DNA of 64,000 nt, taken from contig OZ024933.1 of assembly GCA_964017235.1 (NCBI GenBank), forward strand, positions 63,284,255 to 63,348,254, in the 5' to 3' direction. Shown here one piece after another: positions 13,201 to 25,200 of this stretch (positions are counted from its first letter, which is position 1; every line of letters begins with the position of its first letter). The notes under the pieces are model-generated. The model was given only the letters and a program-made list of their open reading frames with translations, searched no databases and had not been told where the DNA came from. Source of the stretch: Sabellastarte sp. h YS-2021 (lineage: Eukaryota; Annelida; Polychaeta; Sabellida; Sabellidae). A program made the position numbers and the translations under genes.

Positions 13201-16200
13201 AATTTTTCTTCAATCACACACTCATTCATTCATCTTTTGTGTTTCTGGTGTTTTCCAGTGTTTTGTGTGGGGTGGTGTAATGCTTCTTGTTTGGGATTTT
13301 TTTAACAGCAACTAGTAATTGTTTTTGGAAAATTCGGGTGGTCCTAAAAATGACCTTTAAATTGTTCACAGCAATGGTCCTGTAAAGGATCGATTAGAGT
13401 CAATGGCAGTAATTCTACTGCTGCTGCTGTTTGGCGTCAGCTGACTGCAGATGAGGCTGGGCTGGTGACTGCTAATGTTCTTGCTGTGAGGATGTGGTGG
13501 TTGGAGGAGAGGAGGCTAGTAGTTGTATGTCAGCTGGTGAAAATGGCTGTGGTGTGTCAATCTCCTGGTAGCTCAGCACTAAGGGTATATTTCCAAAGAT
13601 GCTTGAGAATCCTGATATGCTGTGTTGACTTTCTCCGCCTGTAGCAGAGGCAACTGATGGAGGGTTGAAGTGTTTAATCAGGGTCAAAGTGAAGGTAAGT
13701 TATCTTGAAGGTCCAGCCTGTTAGTCATCAATGACTAAGAAGGAAGTCAGCTTCCCTCAGGATTGCTGCGGCTGTACTTTGATTACAACTTGGCTCTGCT
13801 GAGCGGGTTGGATGACCTGGCTTGCAGGCATCTGTGTCTCTGGAATGGTTGAGATGTATTCCCTTGCAGCTGGTGCTGGTGCTGGCTGCTGCGGCTGTTG
13901 AAATGTCTATGCCACAAATGTTGAAGTTGCACTTTAGTTTCATGAAAGTGTCTATTGCTGTGGTTGCTGGAGCAAAGAAACTTCACAGCCCCCTTTATAA
14001 ATGTCTGAAAGTCTTTCTCTTCTAATCCCTCCACCTCCAATGTCAGGTAGTTGCAGAAGGCTGTACATATTGTCTCCTGCTTTGGCCCGAGGAATGATGA
14101 CAGCATGGTTCTCATCTGTGTGACCTGCTCCATGACCTGCTGGTGGACTGAAGAACACCCTGAAGCTGGGGTTTGGCTCATGGCTTATTGAGGATGTAAT
14201 GTGGTATCTGTTGACTGCATGCTGATCTCCATACTGTCCGTGTGGCTTGAAGCTCTGGAGATGTTGTGTGCTGAAGCAGTTGAAGCGCTGGCTCCTCGGG
14301 CATGGGACTTGAAGCCTGACAATTTGCTGAGCCTGTTGCGTCTAATGTGCAACTTCACCAATCCAAATTTATCCTGTATCCAGTATCCTTGTCCATTCTG
14401 TCATCTCTTTCAGGCCTGTCCAGACTTTGATTGCATGAGCTTGCTGTAACATGTCCTTTGGGACTTAAACCAGGTCGCACACACCTTGACAGACAGCTTG
14501 CGAATGATGGCAAACCTCTCCCAGAGACACTCCTTTCTTCCTTTGTCCTTGAAATATTCATTAGTCTTGTCATACAACTGCTCGTGGTCCTTCACAAAGT
14601 CCACAATAGCCTCCTCATCTGAGTCCATCAGGTATAATGTTTCTATGCCCCTTCTTGTATTGTGATTGTGATGTTCCTGTGTCCCTCCAGCCTCTGTCTC
14701 TGTGTCACTTTTGTCTGTCTTTGCACGCTTTTCTGCCAGACTGCTACTCCCTCCTCTTGCGATTGCATTTCCTCCCTCCTGGCCTCCTCCCTCTGTTTCT
14801 GTGCCTCTGTTTCCCTTTCTCTTGCCTCCCTCTCCCCCCTCCTCCGCTGAATATGTACCGCTGTATCCCCCAGCTCAAAATCAGGAACACTGTCAGTGGG
14901 AACTTCTATTTTTCCCACTCTTCTGCCCTTCTTAGGAGCTGTTTTTCTTTGTTAAATAAGCAATATTTTTAAAAAAAATCCTAAAATATAAAGTCAGTGA
15001 ACTTCAACTCAACACTATCCTAGATAATTGTAAAAAAAAAGAATCTTCTATTCTTGAAACACTGCAAGATAGAACCCATCAGATGGCAACTGACTCATCT
15101 TATATAGACAGAGACTTCATCAGCAGACAATCTGTGGATTGGTAAAAATGAAGCCGGCTTGTCCTACACAGTTCCCAGCTTGTCTGTTGTATAACGCCTT
15201 GTGAGTTTGTGCTTAAGGCTTGTTTGTATGTGTTCCTGACATGTCCTGCTGAGATGTTACCGATTCTACAGTTGCTTCTTGTTTGCTTTCAAGTATGGTC
15301 AGTTAGTGTTGACAGCCTGTCTGGAGGTGGAGTTCTGGTACTTAACCAAGACAGGATGGAAAGTTCTTCAAGACAAGACGATAACAATATAGGACAAGAC
15401 TGGAAGTGTAACGGACAAGCCGTAGAGATCCATATTAGGAGAGTTTCCAGGTGGGCGGAGCCACAATCCAGATACAGAGTTGTGGAGGGTTGGTGAAATA
15501 TCAAACATGATTTTTTTGCTGATCCACCGGCAAATCAGCTCCAGTGGAACACCCCCATAAATTTATAGTACCATTGATATAAGGTTTGAATATCTTACAA
15601 CCAATTGTTTGCTAGTACTGGGAAGAGAAAAGCTCATTTGCAACGGTTTTTAATATGTTCAGGGATGGCTTCTGCCTATTTAATGTACCCCCGACTTTTA
15701 TTACTGAAAATGTAAGCAATACAGCCAATAACATTATTCTCAGGACTGCATTATTGAGTAGCTAGGAAGCAAAATCGAGAGAATGGAACTTGAACAATGG
15801 AAACTATATCAACATCCTATCTGCTGTGAAGGTTCTCGGTGACCTTATGGGTATCAAGTTTAAAGTTTGGTAACAGACTGTCACCTCTGTGTGGGTTCAA
15901 CCCCTAATAAGTGGCAATGCTATGGGCCTGTCACAATGTGACTCTAGCTGTTGAACGGGACATAATTTACACCTTTGACCTATATACAGCTAGTAAATGA
16001 TGTTATTTCCTAAATGTACAAAGCTATCCTTCTAACTCCAGTGTGAAAATAAACCACGCAGATTACTTGTACTTTCAGGCTTGTTTGTAGCGGTCAGGCT
16101 GATAGCTAGGGGTTACAAGGTTAATGCCAGGCCTTGTCTTATGTCCTGGGAGAGTCACTCATATAAGACAGTGAAAACAGTTTTATAAAATAAACAGCTT

Positions 16201-19200
16201 CAGTAAGATAATTTGTCCTGCATTTATGTTATCACCTGTGAAGCCACAGAGCTCCTGTTATGCCATTAATCACATTTTGGGCAAGTATGAGGTATGCTGG
16301 TTGAATGTTTTTGTGTAGCATTAATTATTTTATAAAATAGAAGAAGTTGGGTGGTCATTGGTGAGATGGACTTGGGATAGACTTGGTCATGTCTAAGCCC
16401 AGCAGGCACACGACCTGATTTCAACATTGAAATCAGGTTGGTTTTTGGTTGATGACGTCGCACAACCTAATTTAGACTTGGTATCTATGTCATTATCTGA
16501 CTCAGGATTCAATCAATATTTCTGACTTTGAAATCAGGTTGATTTTTAGTTGATGATGTTGCACAACCTAATTTCAACCTGTTTTCAACGTCAGTAACTG
16601 ACCTTGAATCAACTCTACTATGATGATGTCATAATGATGTCACGTGTGACATCACATGTGATGTCATACAAGATGGCAGTGAGCAATAATATGGGATTTT
16701 AGGGAACTTTGTCAAAAAATATCTTGGGATGGGGTATCCAATACTCATAATTCACTTACCCCTCAATTTTTGACCCATTAGTTTATAATTTTAGACATAA
16801 AAACACCATTTTCACTATAAATTTACCCTCATGTAGCTTGTTATCTGGCATCATTATAATAATTATTTTCACTATTATCATTATTATTCCTGGATACCAT
16901 ATCATATTTACACCCATTGTTATTGTTACCACCTGTCAACCACTATGATGTCATTGGTCATATGACTGCTTAGGGATTTCCAATTAGGCTCCGCCCACTA
17001 CCTTTCCATTACCCATTATGTGACCTATGATGTCACTGGTCATTTGACTGGTCAAGGATTCCCCCTAGGCTCTGCCCACTACCAATAAATCACGACCTGA
17101 ATTCAACCTGAATTCAACATAATTTCAACTTGATTTCAACGTCACATGGTGACTCTGGACCATGTTTGCAAAACCAACCTGGATTCAATGTCTAACCCTG
17201 ACCAGTAATTCAACATTGAATCAACGTTGACGTGCCTGCTGGGAGGTCACCTTATTGCAAAAATGTTTCAAATTTTCGATCATGGGAAATGTCAGTCTCT
17301 TTGGACTTAAAATTAATGTGCAAACAGTGTATGTTGACATACTGATGATGTGCAAATAGTGTACGTTAACAAAAAAATTGATGTGCAAATAGTGTATATT
17401 TAACATACAATTGATGTGCAAATTGCGTATATTTACACACAATTGATGTGTGCAAATAGTGTACTGTGTATATTTACATACAATTGATGTGTCAGTAGTG
17501 TATATTTACATTCAATTGATATGCAAATAGTATATACTTACATAGAATTTATGTGAAATAGTGTATAACTGATCCACAAATAGTGTACGTTTACATATCC
17601 TTGAGGTGCAAATTGTTTTGAAAATGATTTACAATAATTGTATCTTATTAAGTGTGTGGATTTGTTGACCTAGTTATGAATAAAATGTTCTACTTCAAAT
17701 AAAAAAATCAATCAATACGGAGAAAACTATGAAAAATTGAGTATTTCGTTCAATTTATTTTGCCCTAGAAATTTATTTATGGGGATTGACCAATGTTTTT
17801 TTTCAGCTTTCCAGGTCAAATGTAAATTCACAGAAATATTTAGAAAGTTTTCTGAAAGGTGGCCATTGAATCAAATACAAAAACTATGTAGCAAGTTGTT
17901 TTTATCAACAACTTCCTTTGTATTACCTAACACACTTTTTATCCAATTTTTACTTATCTAGTATGAGTGATTTATTTTGAATCAAAAATGCTGTTGCTTT
18001 GTATTTACTTAAGCTTTATATTGTCAAGTTTATTTAAATCTCACAAACTCTATGCAGAATTTTTTTACATATTTGTGCTGTTAATACACAATAAATTCTA
18101 GATAATAGATAAATTGTTCCGTATAAGAAATAAGTTGGAATATGATAAAAATAAGTCATGTATTGCGCAATTGATACAACATCAGTTGCGACAATGAAAT
18201 GCTGCTTACCATTCTTGCTTGGCATGTAGAAATCTCTGCATCCACACTGTTTTAGGAGATATTCTTGTTTACAATTGGTGTAGCAATTGTACATGGTATA
18301 GTCTTCAAAGTATGTAAGTCTAACTGAGTCATTGCATTCTCCATAATTTGGTTCCAGGTTATTCACCTGTTATGTAATATATGTATACATATATATAATT
18401 ATATATATCTTCAACAAGTGTTATACATTAAGCGTTTATTTGACAATAGTAACAAAAGTGAGTTACAATGAAGTAACAAAACACTGGTGACATAGACTGT
18501 CATAGTAACATAAAACAATATAATTTAGGTGAATATTTATATGAATATGCTTTTTGTACTTGGTGTTGTAATATAGTCAGCCCTCAATCCGACTATTTTT
18601 GAAAGTAAAGATTTTGTATCACTATATCAGTGATTTTGTATCGCTGACATGCTCCAGAGCTTGTCTTCCCCAGTTCTGCTTTACCTTATGACTTAGAAAA
18701 CCATAGAGCATAGCCATGGTCAGAAAACACCAGGAAACAAAAACATCTTCAAAGAGAGGTCACGATAATGACCAGTTTTATGTATAAGATGACATTGCAA
18801 CAGCCCATCAGTATTCCCTAAATGCTACCATCAGCTATATTCAAAACCAGCAGCACAGAGTGGAGAGTCCAATGATTACTTTATGAACTTGACAACCATT
18901 TGGGTACTGAGATGGACCTAAAGGAGGACAGAAATGAAATACAGAAACTGTCTACCTCAAATGTCTTGACTGCCACATAGCCATGTGAACCGGATGGAAC
19001 AGCTATGCCATAATCCTTCACCAAAGGCACTTCCTTCTGATTGTGAACCAGTATTTTTAAACCTGCACCTGTGTTTGGGCCCCGCATATACTCATACTGC
19101 TCTATGTTTACTTGAAGTCTCAAACCTCCATTTGATCCTGGCATAATTATAGTAACACAAGACAAATGTAAAATCCATTTTTGTCCGGTCCATGTTAGGC

Positions 19201-22200
19201 ATAAATAAAGCAAATGTTACGAACCAGTTAATTATCTGTTTATTTTTTTTTTTAATTTTTGGAATGTGTTAAACTGTTGGAAAACTTGTGTTCATTTAAT
19301 TTTGTTAAATATATACTTATTTTATGACAGATTTCAACAAAAATTTTAGAATGAGTGTTCTGTCATGCATTGTACCCAAGCGATAAACTTTTCCAAAAGA
19401 ATCTACATCAGTTACGTGGTACATGCATTTGTGCAAGTTGTGATCTGGGTTTTGTGGGCACAATTTATGAACCATGTAGATTCAAATGTAATTTTGGGCG
19501 AAATTCTACAAAAATAATGATCAGATTCCCCTCAAATAACATAAGTATGGATGAAATATGCATTCGCATCCATGGAAAACCATTCTGACATTTTAAAAGT
19601 AGAGAAAAAAAATTGCAGTTTGTGTATAGAAAAATGTACACTTACCCGCTTGATGTGTCAGTTTAAGAGGTGTGTCATTCTTGCCACTGTTGAAGGTGTA
19701 ACACATCCCATAATCTGTCATTACAGGGATGACGTCATCGGAGGAGCAAGCCATTCCACTCCACTCACACCTAAAACAAGTATGGTATGGACTGACTTGT
19801 CAGTTGATTGATTTATGATTCACCTACTTACTTACTGAATGAGAAGATTAACAAAAGATTTAGACTCATGTTTTAGAAAGTATGGTAAGCACACCATTTC
19901 GTGAAGTAATGTGTAAGCAGCAGAGCCCTAGGATGCAGCATCCCTCACCTGATAAGATCAAAACCAGATATTGGAGAAACCTAAAAAAAATCTGGACTCT
20001 TAAAGTGGATCTGGACATTCTTTGAGTAGGACCAAGCGACAGGTAGACTCAACCTTGCTAGAAAATATGACCCTGAAGTGAGAAATAATTTTTTTTAAAA
20101 AAGAGACAAATAGAAAACCATATATATATTGACAATATACTCGTCCCTAACTTTTTTCAGGCTAGGGTTATAAAATCAAAAAATGGTGGTGCACACAGTC
20201 TGGTTCCAATTAAACAAATAGGTTGATTTTTTAGATGCTCAATTGATTGGTTTATTTGGTTTCATTCTCTTGTTTTGCCCATGTCAATTCAAAGTGGCTG
20301 ATTTATTGGTGGGATAAACTTGTATTGGTAGTATGACCAATATTCAGCACTGTTATGCACCTATTATGTACTATATATTACCAATATTACTGCTGCATTG
20401 TCAGGTCTCTGTTTTGGCTATGTAGTTAATTTTTTGTACATGATTTTAAAATGTATGAAAATGTGAAGTATGGCATATGTTTGATTAGGAATTTTGTACC
20501 CTGAATTTCAAGGGTTGTTTTATCAAAACCTCAGCATTTCTGGAAACTTGAACTTTTTCTTGTCTGCCAGTGAGGGTCACCTTTAGATTTAATTGTTACT
20601 TTAGGGATTAGCTTTTACTGCTGTAGGAGTTAAATTTGACTTAAATTACTGATACAGTCTATCATATGAGAATAAAATATATTAATCTCTGTACTCATGA
20701 TAATGTCAACATAAATTTGGGGAAAGTTATAGACACATTTATCCAATTTCATCCACTTTCCGACTTTGTTTGAACTCCAGGCATTCAGTATGAGATGTCA
20801 TTTGTTTGGAGAAGTGTAAACTTAGAGAATATAAAAGCATTGTGTTTCAGCGATATTCATTGTTTAAATTCAGATTGTAGATACCCACCTAATGATAAGA
20901 TCTTCCTGTGTATGACCCAGTTTACTGTATAGATCCTCCAGGTCCATTCCACCAGGGTTTTTTGTGTTCGTGGAGTTGCTGATATCCTTTGGCCCAAATA
21001 GTTCTGAGATGAAGTAATAGTAATTCCTCTTATAAGCCTCAGACGCCCTGAAATCACAGAAACTTCAGCAATAAGGGCTTTAGTGAATACTTTCCTGTAA
21101 ATAAACAAAAAGAGAAGGACAAAGGGAATTGGGTCCCACATTCCTAGTCTTCTTGGTTAAAGAATTTCTCACGAGAGAATGTTTCTCCCCGATTAAACAC
21201 CATTTTCAAACACCAGGAAAAGAAGAATCTGTCCTAAAGATAGAATAAAGTGTGGTAACTTAGATTAATGACTGTACTGAGACCAGTTTGTCAACGAACA
21301 CGTGAATCCCCCTTACTGTATCCTAACATATTAAATTGTAAAACATACTGATTCCCCCATAATCCCACACAAATTGAATAGAGAATGACAAAAATTCAAT
21401 CTACCTTCTTAGGAACATTTGAGCGGCACAAATATAGTAAAGTCTACGTGGAATTGGTACCTATTATGCCCCTGTTCCACCAAAGGATTAATCCCAGATT
21501 GGTCTTGGGACCCTTAATCCTTGAGGGTCTGTGAAAAAAATGAGTTTGAACATGGAATCTTGATCCAGGTGTGGGATTAAACACAGATTGTCCTCAGGAA
21601 GCCTCAGGCATCCTCAGACAAGTCACGATCATTCCCCGACTATGAGGCGAATTAAGTTTGTGATCGGCTTCAACCCTGATCCTGTCGGGGATATACAGGC
21701 TGGGTTTCAGACTGGTCTGAAGCTTCCTCAGGCTTCCTGGGACTAATAACAGATTTTCTAAGACAGCAATGGGCGATTTTTGTTCAAGTCTGAGACTACG
21801 TTCAGGCCTTCTGGGACTAAGAATCCTGGGCTTAAGAGTTGCAGGATGCCTCAGACAACATAGGATTGTGTATTGTGATTGTGTCTGAAGAGGCCTCAGG
21901 AAGACTGAGACTGGGGAATTTGTGGGTAGGTGCGAAAGTGGATCAGTTATGTTTGATGTTTATACCGACCACAACAGATCCAAACAGACTCAAACAGACT
22001 GCCAGGACTCTGAATCCGATCCTCAAAAACCCTTAATCAAAGCCTTAGTCTTGTGGTGGAACAAGGGCATAAACTGACAGACGATCAGTTTTGACCTTAT
22101 TTTAAGATATATTTGGCTTAAGTGATCCTAATTGGTTAGAGTATGCATTGACTGATTGTTAAATAATTAACTATGCCAATTTAAGTTGTATGCCAAATTA

Positions 22201-25200
22201 TGGCATGAATTCGTAAGCACTGTAATTTATTTTATATCTTCTGTAGCTTGTCTATAAGCACAAAAATACAAAACTATCAATTAGAAAAAAAAAACAACAC
22301 TTGCCACATAACCATATGTTTAACCAAAGAGGGACAAAACATGTGACCTTCTATTCACCGGAAATCCTGGTTACAACTGGTTATGACACTTTGGGATAAG
22401 CTAATGGAGTGCATTTATTATGTTGACAATAAGTTTCAGGTCCACTGAACATTCATACTTTCTGATAACACACACATCAACTGCAGATAAAACATAGGTG
22501 ACTAAAAAGGGATAAAAAAGGGTTTGATCAATTGTCAGCAAAAACGTCTCATAGAACAATGTCATACATCACAGAGTGAAGGTGAATATACAAATAGGTT
22601 CAAATAGGTTGTATAAGCGATGGCATATTGCCATATCCTTTTTCTATATTTAACAAAGTGTAAATACACTTTTTATGTGACATTCACACTTAACACATGT
22701 CTGTTCTTCCCTGGCAAAGTGGGTCTCTAAAGTTTGACCTCTTGTAACATTATTATTTTTTTAAAACAATAAGAACTTGAGTCAGTGAAGAGTGAGTCAA
22801 GACTTTAAATCTCTGCCATATATTCACAGTTTAATATGTATGAATATTTCGATCTGAATTTGTCAGTTCTCATCAGAGGCTGTGAGTGGGATAAGGGGAT
22901 CACCTAAATTACAAGTATGGCATCCTCTCAGATCCTGAGGATCAGATCTGGGATTTGGCGGATCGGATCAGATTTTTTATATCTGACTTTAAAAATGAAT
23001 TTATCACTTTCTATTGACCAGTGATTTTTTATGTGTAATTTTCAGCCATTTTTATCAGTTAGTTATTTTACTAAACTGAATAATGGAGATGTTAATATAG
23101 AGTAAGAAATCTAAAATTCGCCACATATCTGAAATTCGCCACATGTGAAAATACTAATAAAATAAATGAATTGTGGTGAGATTTGTTGAATGTATAGTAA
23201 TGTATGGCTTTTTGAACTGAAAAATACCATTTTTTTGACAAAAACATCATTTTCTTCATAAAATTAACTAAGGTTTTAGAGGTGGCGAATTTTAGATTCC
23301 TGGCGAATTTTAGATTTCTTACTCTACACTCCATAAGATACAATCTAGTGAGTAGTTGAGGATGTGTGAAATATAACTTTTTTCCAGTTAAATAAATAGG
23401 TGATGAATAATTAGTGATAAAACTTTTTATTGTTTTATACTAATGTTTTTGTCTAGTCATTCATTTCATAGTATGATATTGTAATGAATCTGTAATGAAC
23501 AACTGTTAACCCTTTTCCCAGGGGGAGCTGAGTTGCATTCCCTTAAGCATTGTTTAAAGGTGTGATTAATATGAGTCTGGAGTGTGTCTGTTTCAGTCAC
23601 CTCTTATAAAATCCGCCTAGAGGTGGTGGACAGTGGGGTGATTGTACCAACTCATTCTTGTGGCACTGAATCAAATCACAGGAATCAGAAGTATTGATTT
23701 AATAAGTGTAAATTTAGGGTGAATATTCATACTTATTCTTAATTCCATTATAGCATTTATACCATAATAATTGTTGGGGAAAAAATAAAATAATGTTAAG
23801 TGTGGGTGGCAGTCCAACATATTATGTGGATGCCTACAATATGATTTTTATAATAGTAAATGAAAATAAATAATTTTTTTGAGACAAATAATGCCCAAAT
23901 TTATTTTATTAGGCTGTTTTTAGCTATGTCTTCATGTGTTATTTTATAATGAAAATAACCGTGATTCACAACAACAACTTTTAATGCAAGTTAAGTAATG
24001 AATTATATTCATAGAATATTGAACATAAAAATTATAAAATGTAACACAAATATTAAAACTATTCCTTTTAATAATTGTAAGAGTCAAGACTAGTTTAAAG
24101 TCTTAAAGCTGCTATTTACTTGTTACTGTCAATAAATAAATTGTGTGAATAAAAAAGTCGTTCTAAATAAACTTTTTGTCCTATTTTACACCAAACCATT
24201 AGTAACCATTATGTGGTGGTGTGATATTCTGACACAAACTATCCATGTAATCCAGAAGGTTGAAGTCCATGGGTTGTTCATTTTTCTGGATGACTCCCCA
24301 TTCTGGAATTTCTGCCCAGATGTGTGAAGGTAGGAGGTCCTCTGGAACTGATTGCTCCAATGGGCCTTGATATACTGTGCATCTAGGCAGTCCCTTCTCC
24401 TCCCTTTTCATCTGGAACTCCTCAGTAAAATAGCTGGGGATGTGAAGATTAGGTGTTACTGGTGGGGATGACTCTTGTTCCTAGTTCCCCATTGCTGGCT
24501 CGTCCAGGAATACACAATGTGGAGAAATTCCCTTGGAAATCAGTGTGGGTGCATGTTGAGTGCTCTTATCCCTCACAAACTTAGGGGTGGTGTTACAACC
24601 TGTGTGTGTGCGACTGTCTTCTTGGGTGGTAAGTCACAAATGTCAGTTTGTGTACTGATGGATACTTGGGTCCTATTGTGCGTAGTCATTGTAGTAACTG
24701 GGCATGTTTTTGGAGTAGGATTCATTCTCTGGGTGGGGGTGATCTATGGTCCTCTGGCCACAAATTGTCAAGAAAGTCACTCACCGGTTGAGTGTACTTA
24801 GTTGCAGTTGTGTTATCCTCAGGACAACCTGGATGATCAGAAGGAAATTCCTTTGACTCACTGTCTATACAGTCTCTTATCCCAGAGAAGGTGTCCACAT
24901 TATTATGGCAACGTGTTATGTGCCTATCCAGATAATCTTTTCTCCTGAATTCTTGATCACACATATTACATTTGATTCTATCATTCAGGTGAGCACTCTT
25001 AATATGTCTCCTGAGATTCGATCTATGACAATAAATCTTGTGACATGTGCTGCATGTGAATCAGATTTTCATCAATTATGGACTAAAAATCCGCACATAA
25101 AACACACTAAGAATATTTTTGTCACACAAAAAATCAACAAGCACACTATTGTAGATGCTATCTTCACAGCTTTTATATTTAAAGTAAAGGTTGTAACTTA

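Larger units (their letters stand above)
11038..15560 (+). mobile_element. PIF/Harbinger DNA transposon with both ends
   Basis: Perfect 17-bp terminal inverted repeats, TGGGGGTGTTCCACTGG (11041-11057) and its complement (15541-15557), are flanked by the 3-bp target duplication TAA (11038-11040, 15558-15560). That is the TWA-type target of PIF/Harbinger. Inside are the two genes of this superfamily in opposite orientation: a DDE transposase (+) and a MADF (Myb/SANT-like) DNA-binding protein (-). Both carry frameshifts, so this copy is unlikely to move by itself, but the ends look intact for mobilisation in trans. Confidence 0.92.
7953..18209 (-). other. Gene A intron 6
   Basis: About 10.3 kb. 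It contains a LINE tail (8405-8540), a poly-G run (10631-10650), a complete Harbinger transposon (11038-15560), a MITE (16398-17243) and a minisatellite (17300-17610). The stretches 7953-8400, 8545-11037, 15561-16397 and 17611-18209 show nothing recognisable. Confidence 0.75.
18367..20888 (-). other. Gene A introns 3 to 5 (between exons 3 and 6)
   Basis: Three short introns (18367-18955, 19138-19645, 19771-20888) separate exons 3 to 6. They are AT-rich, and no mobile element or other gene was seen in them. Confidence 0.7.

Noticed and set aside
14637-14972. Leu/Pro/Ser-rich plus-strand open frames
   Set aside because: Low-complexity complement of the Glu/Arg-rich minus-strand region of the Harbinger element.
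18881-19213. 110-codon minus-strand open frame taken as a whole exon
   Set aside because: Only 19137-18956 fits splice sites and phases of the channel; the ends outside are read-through into introns.
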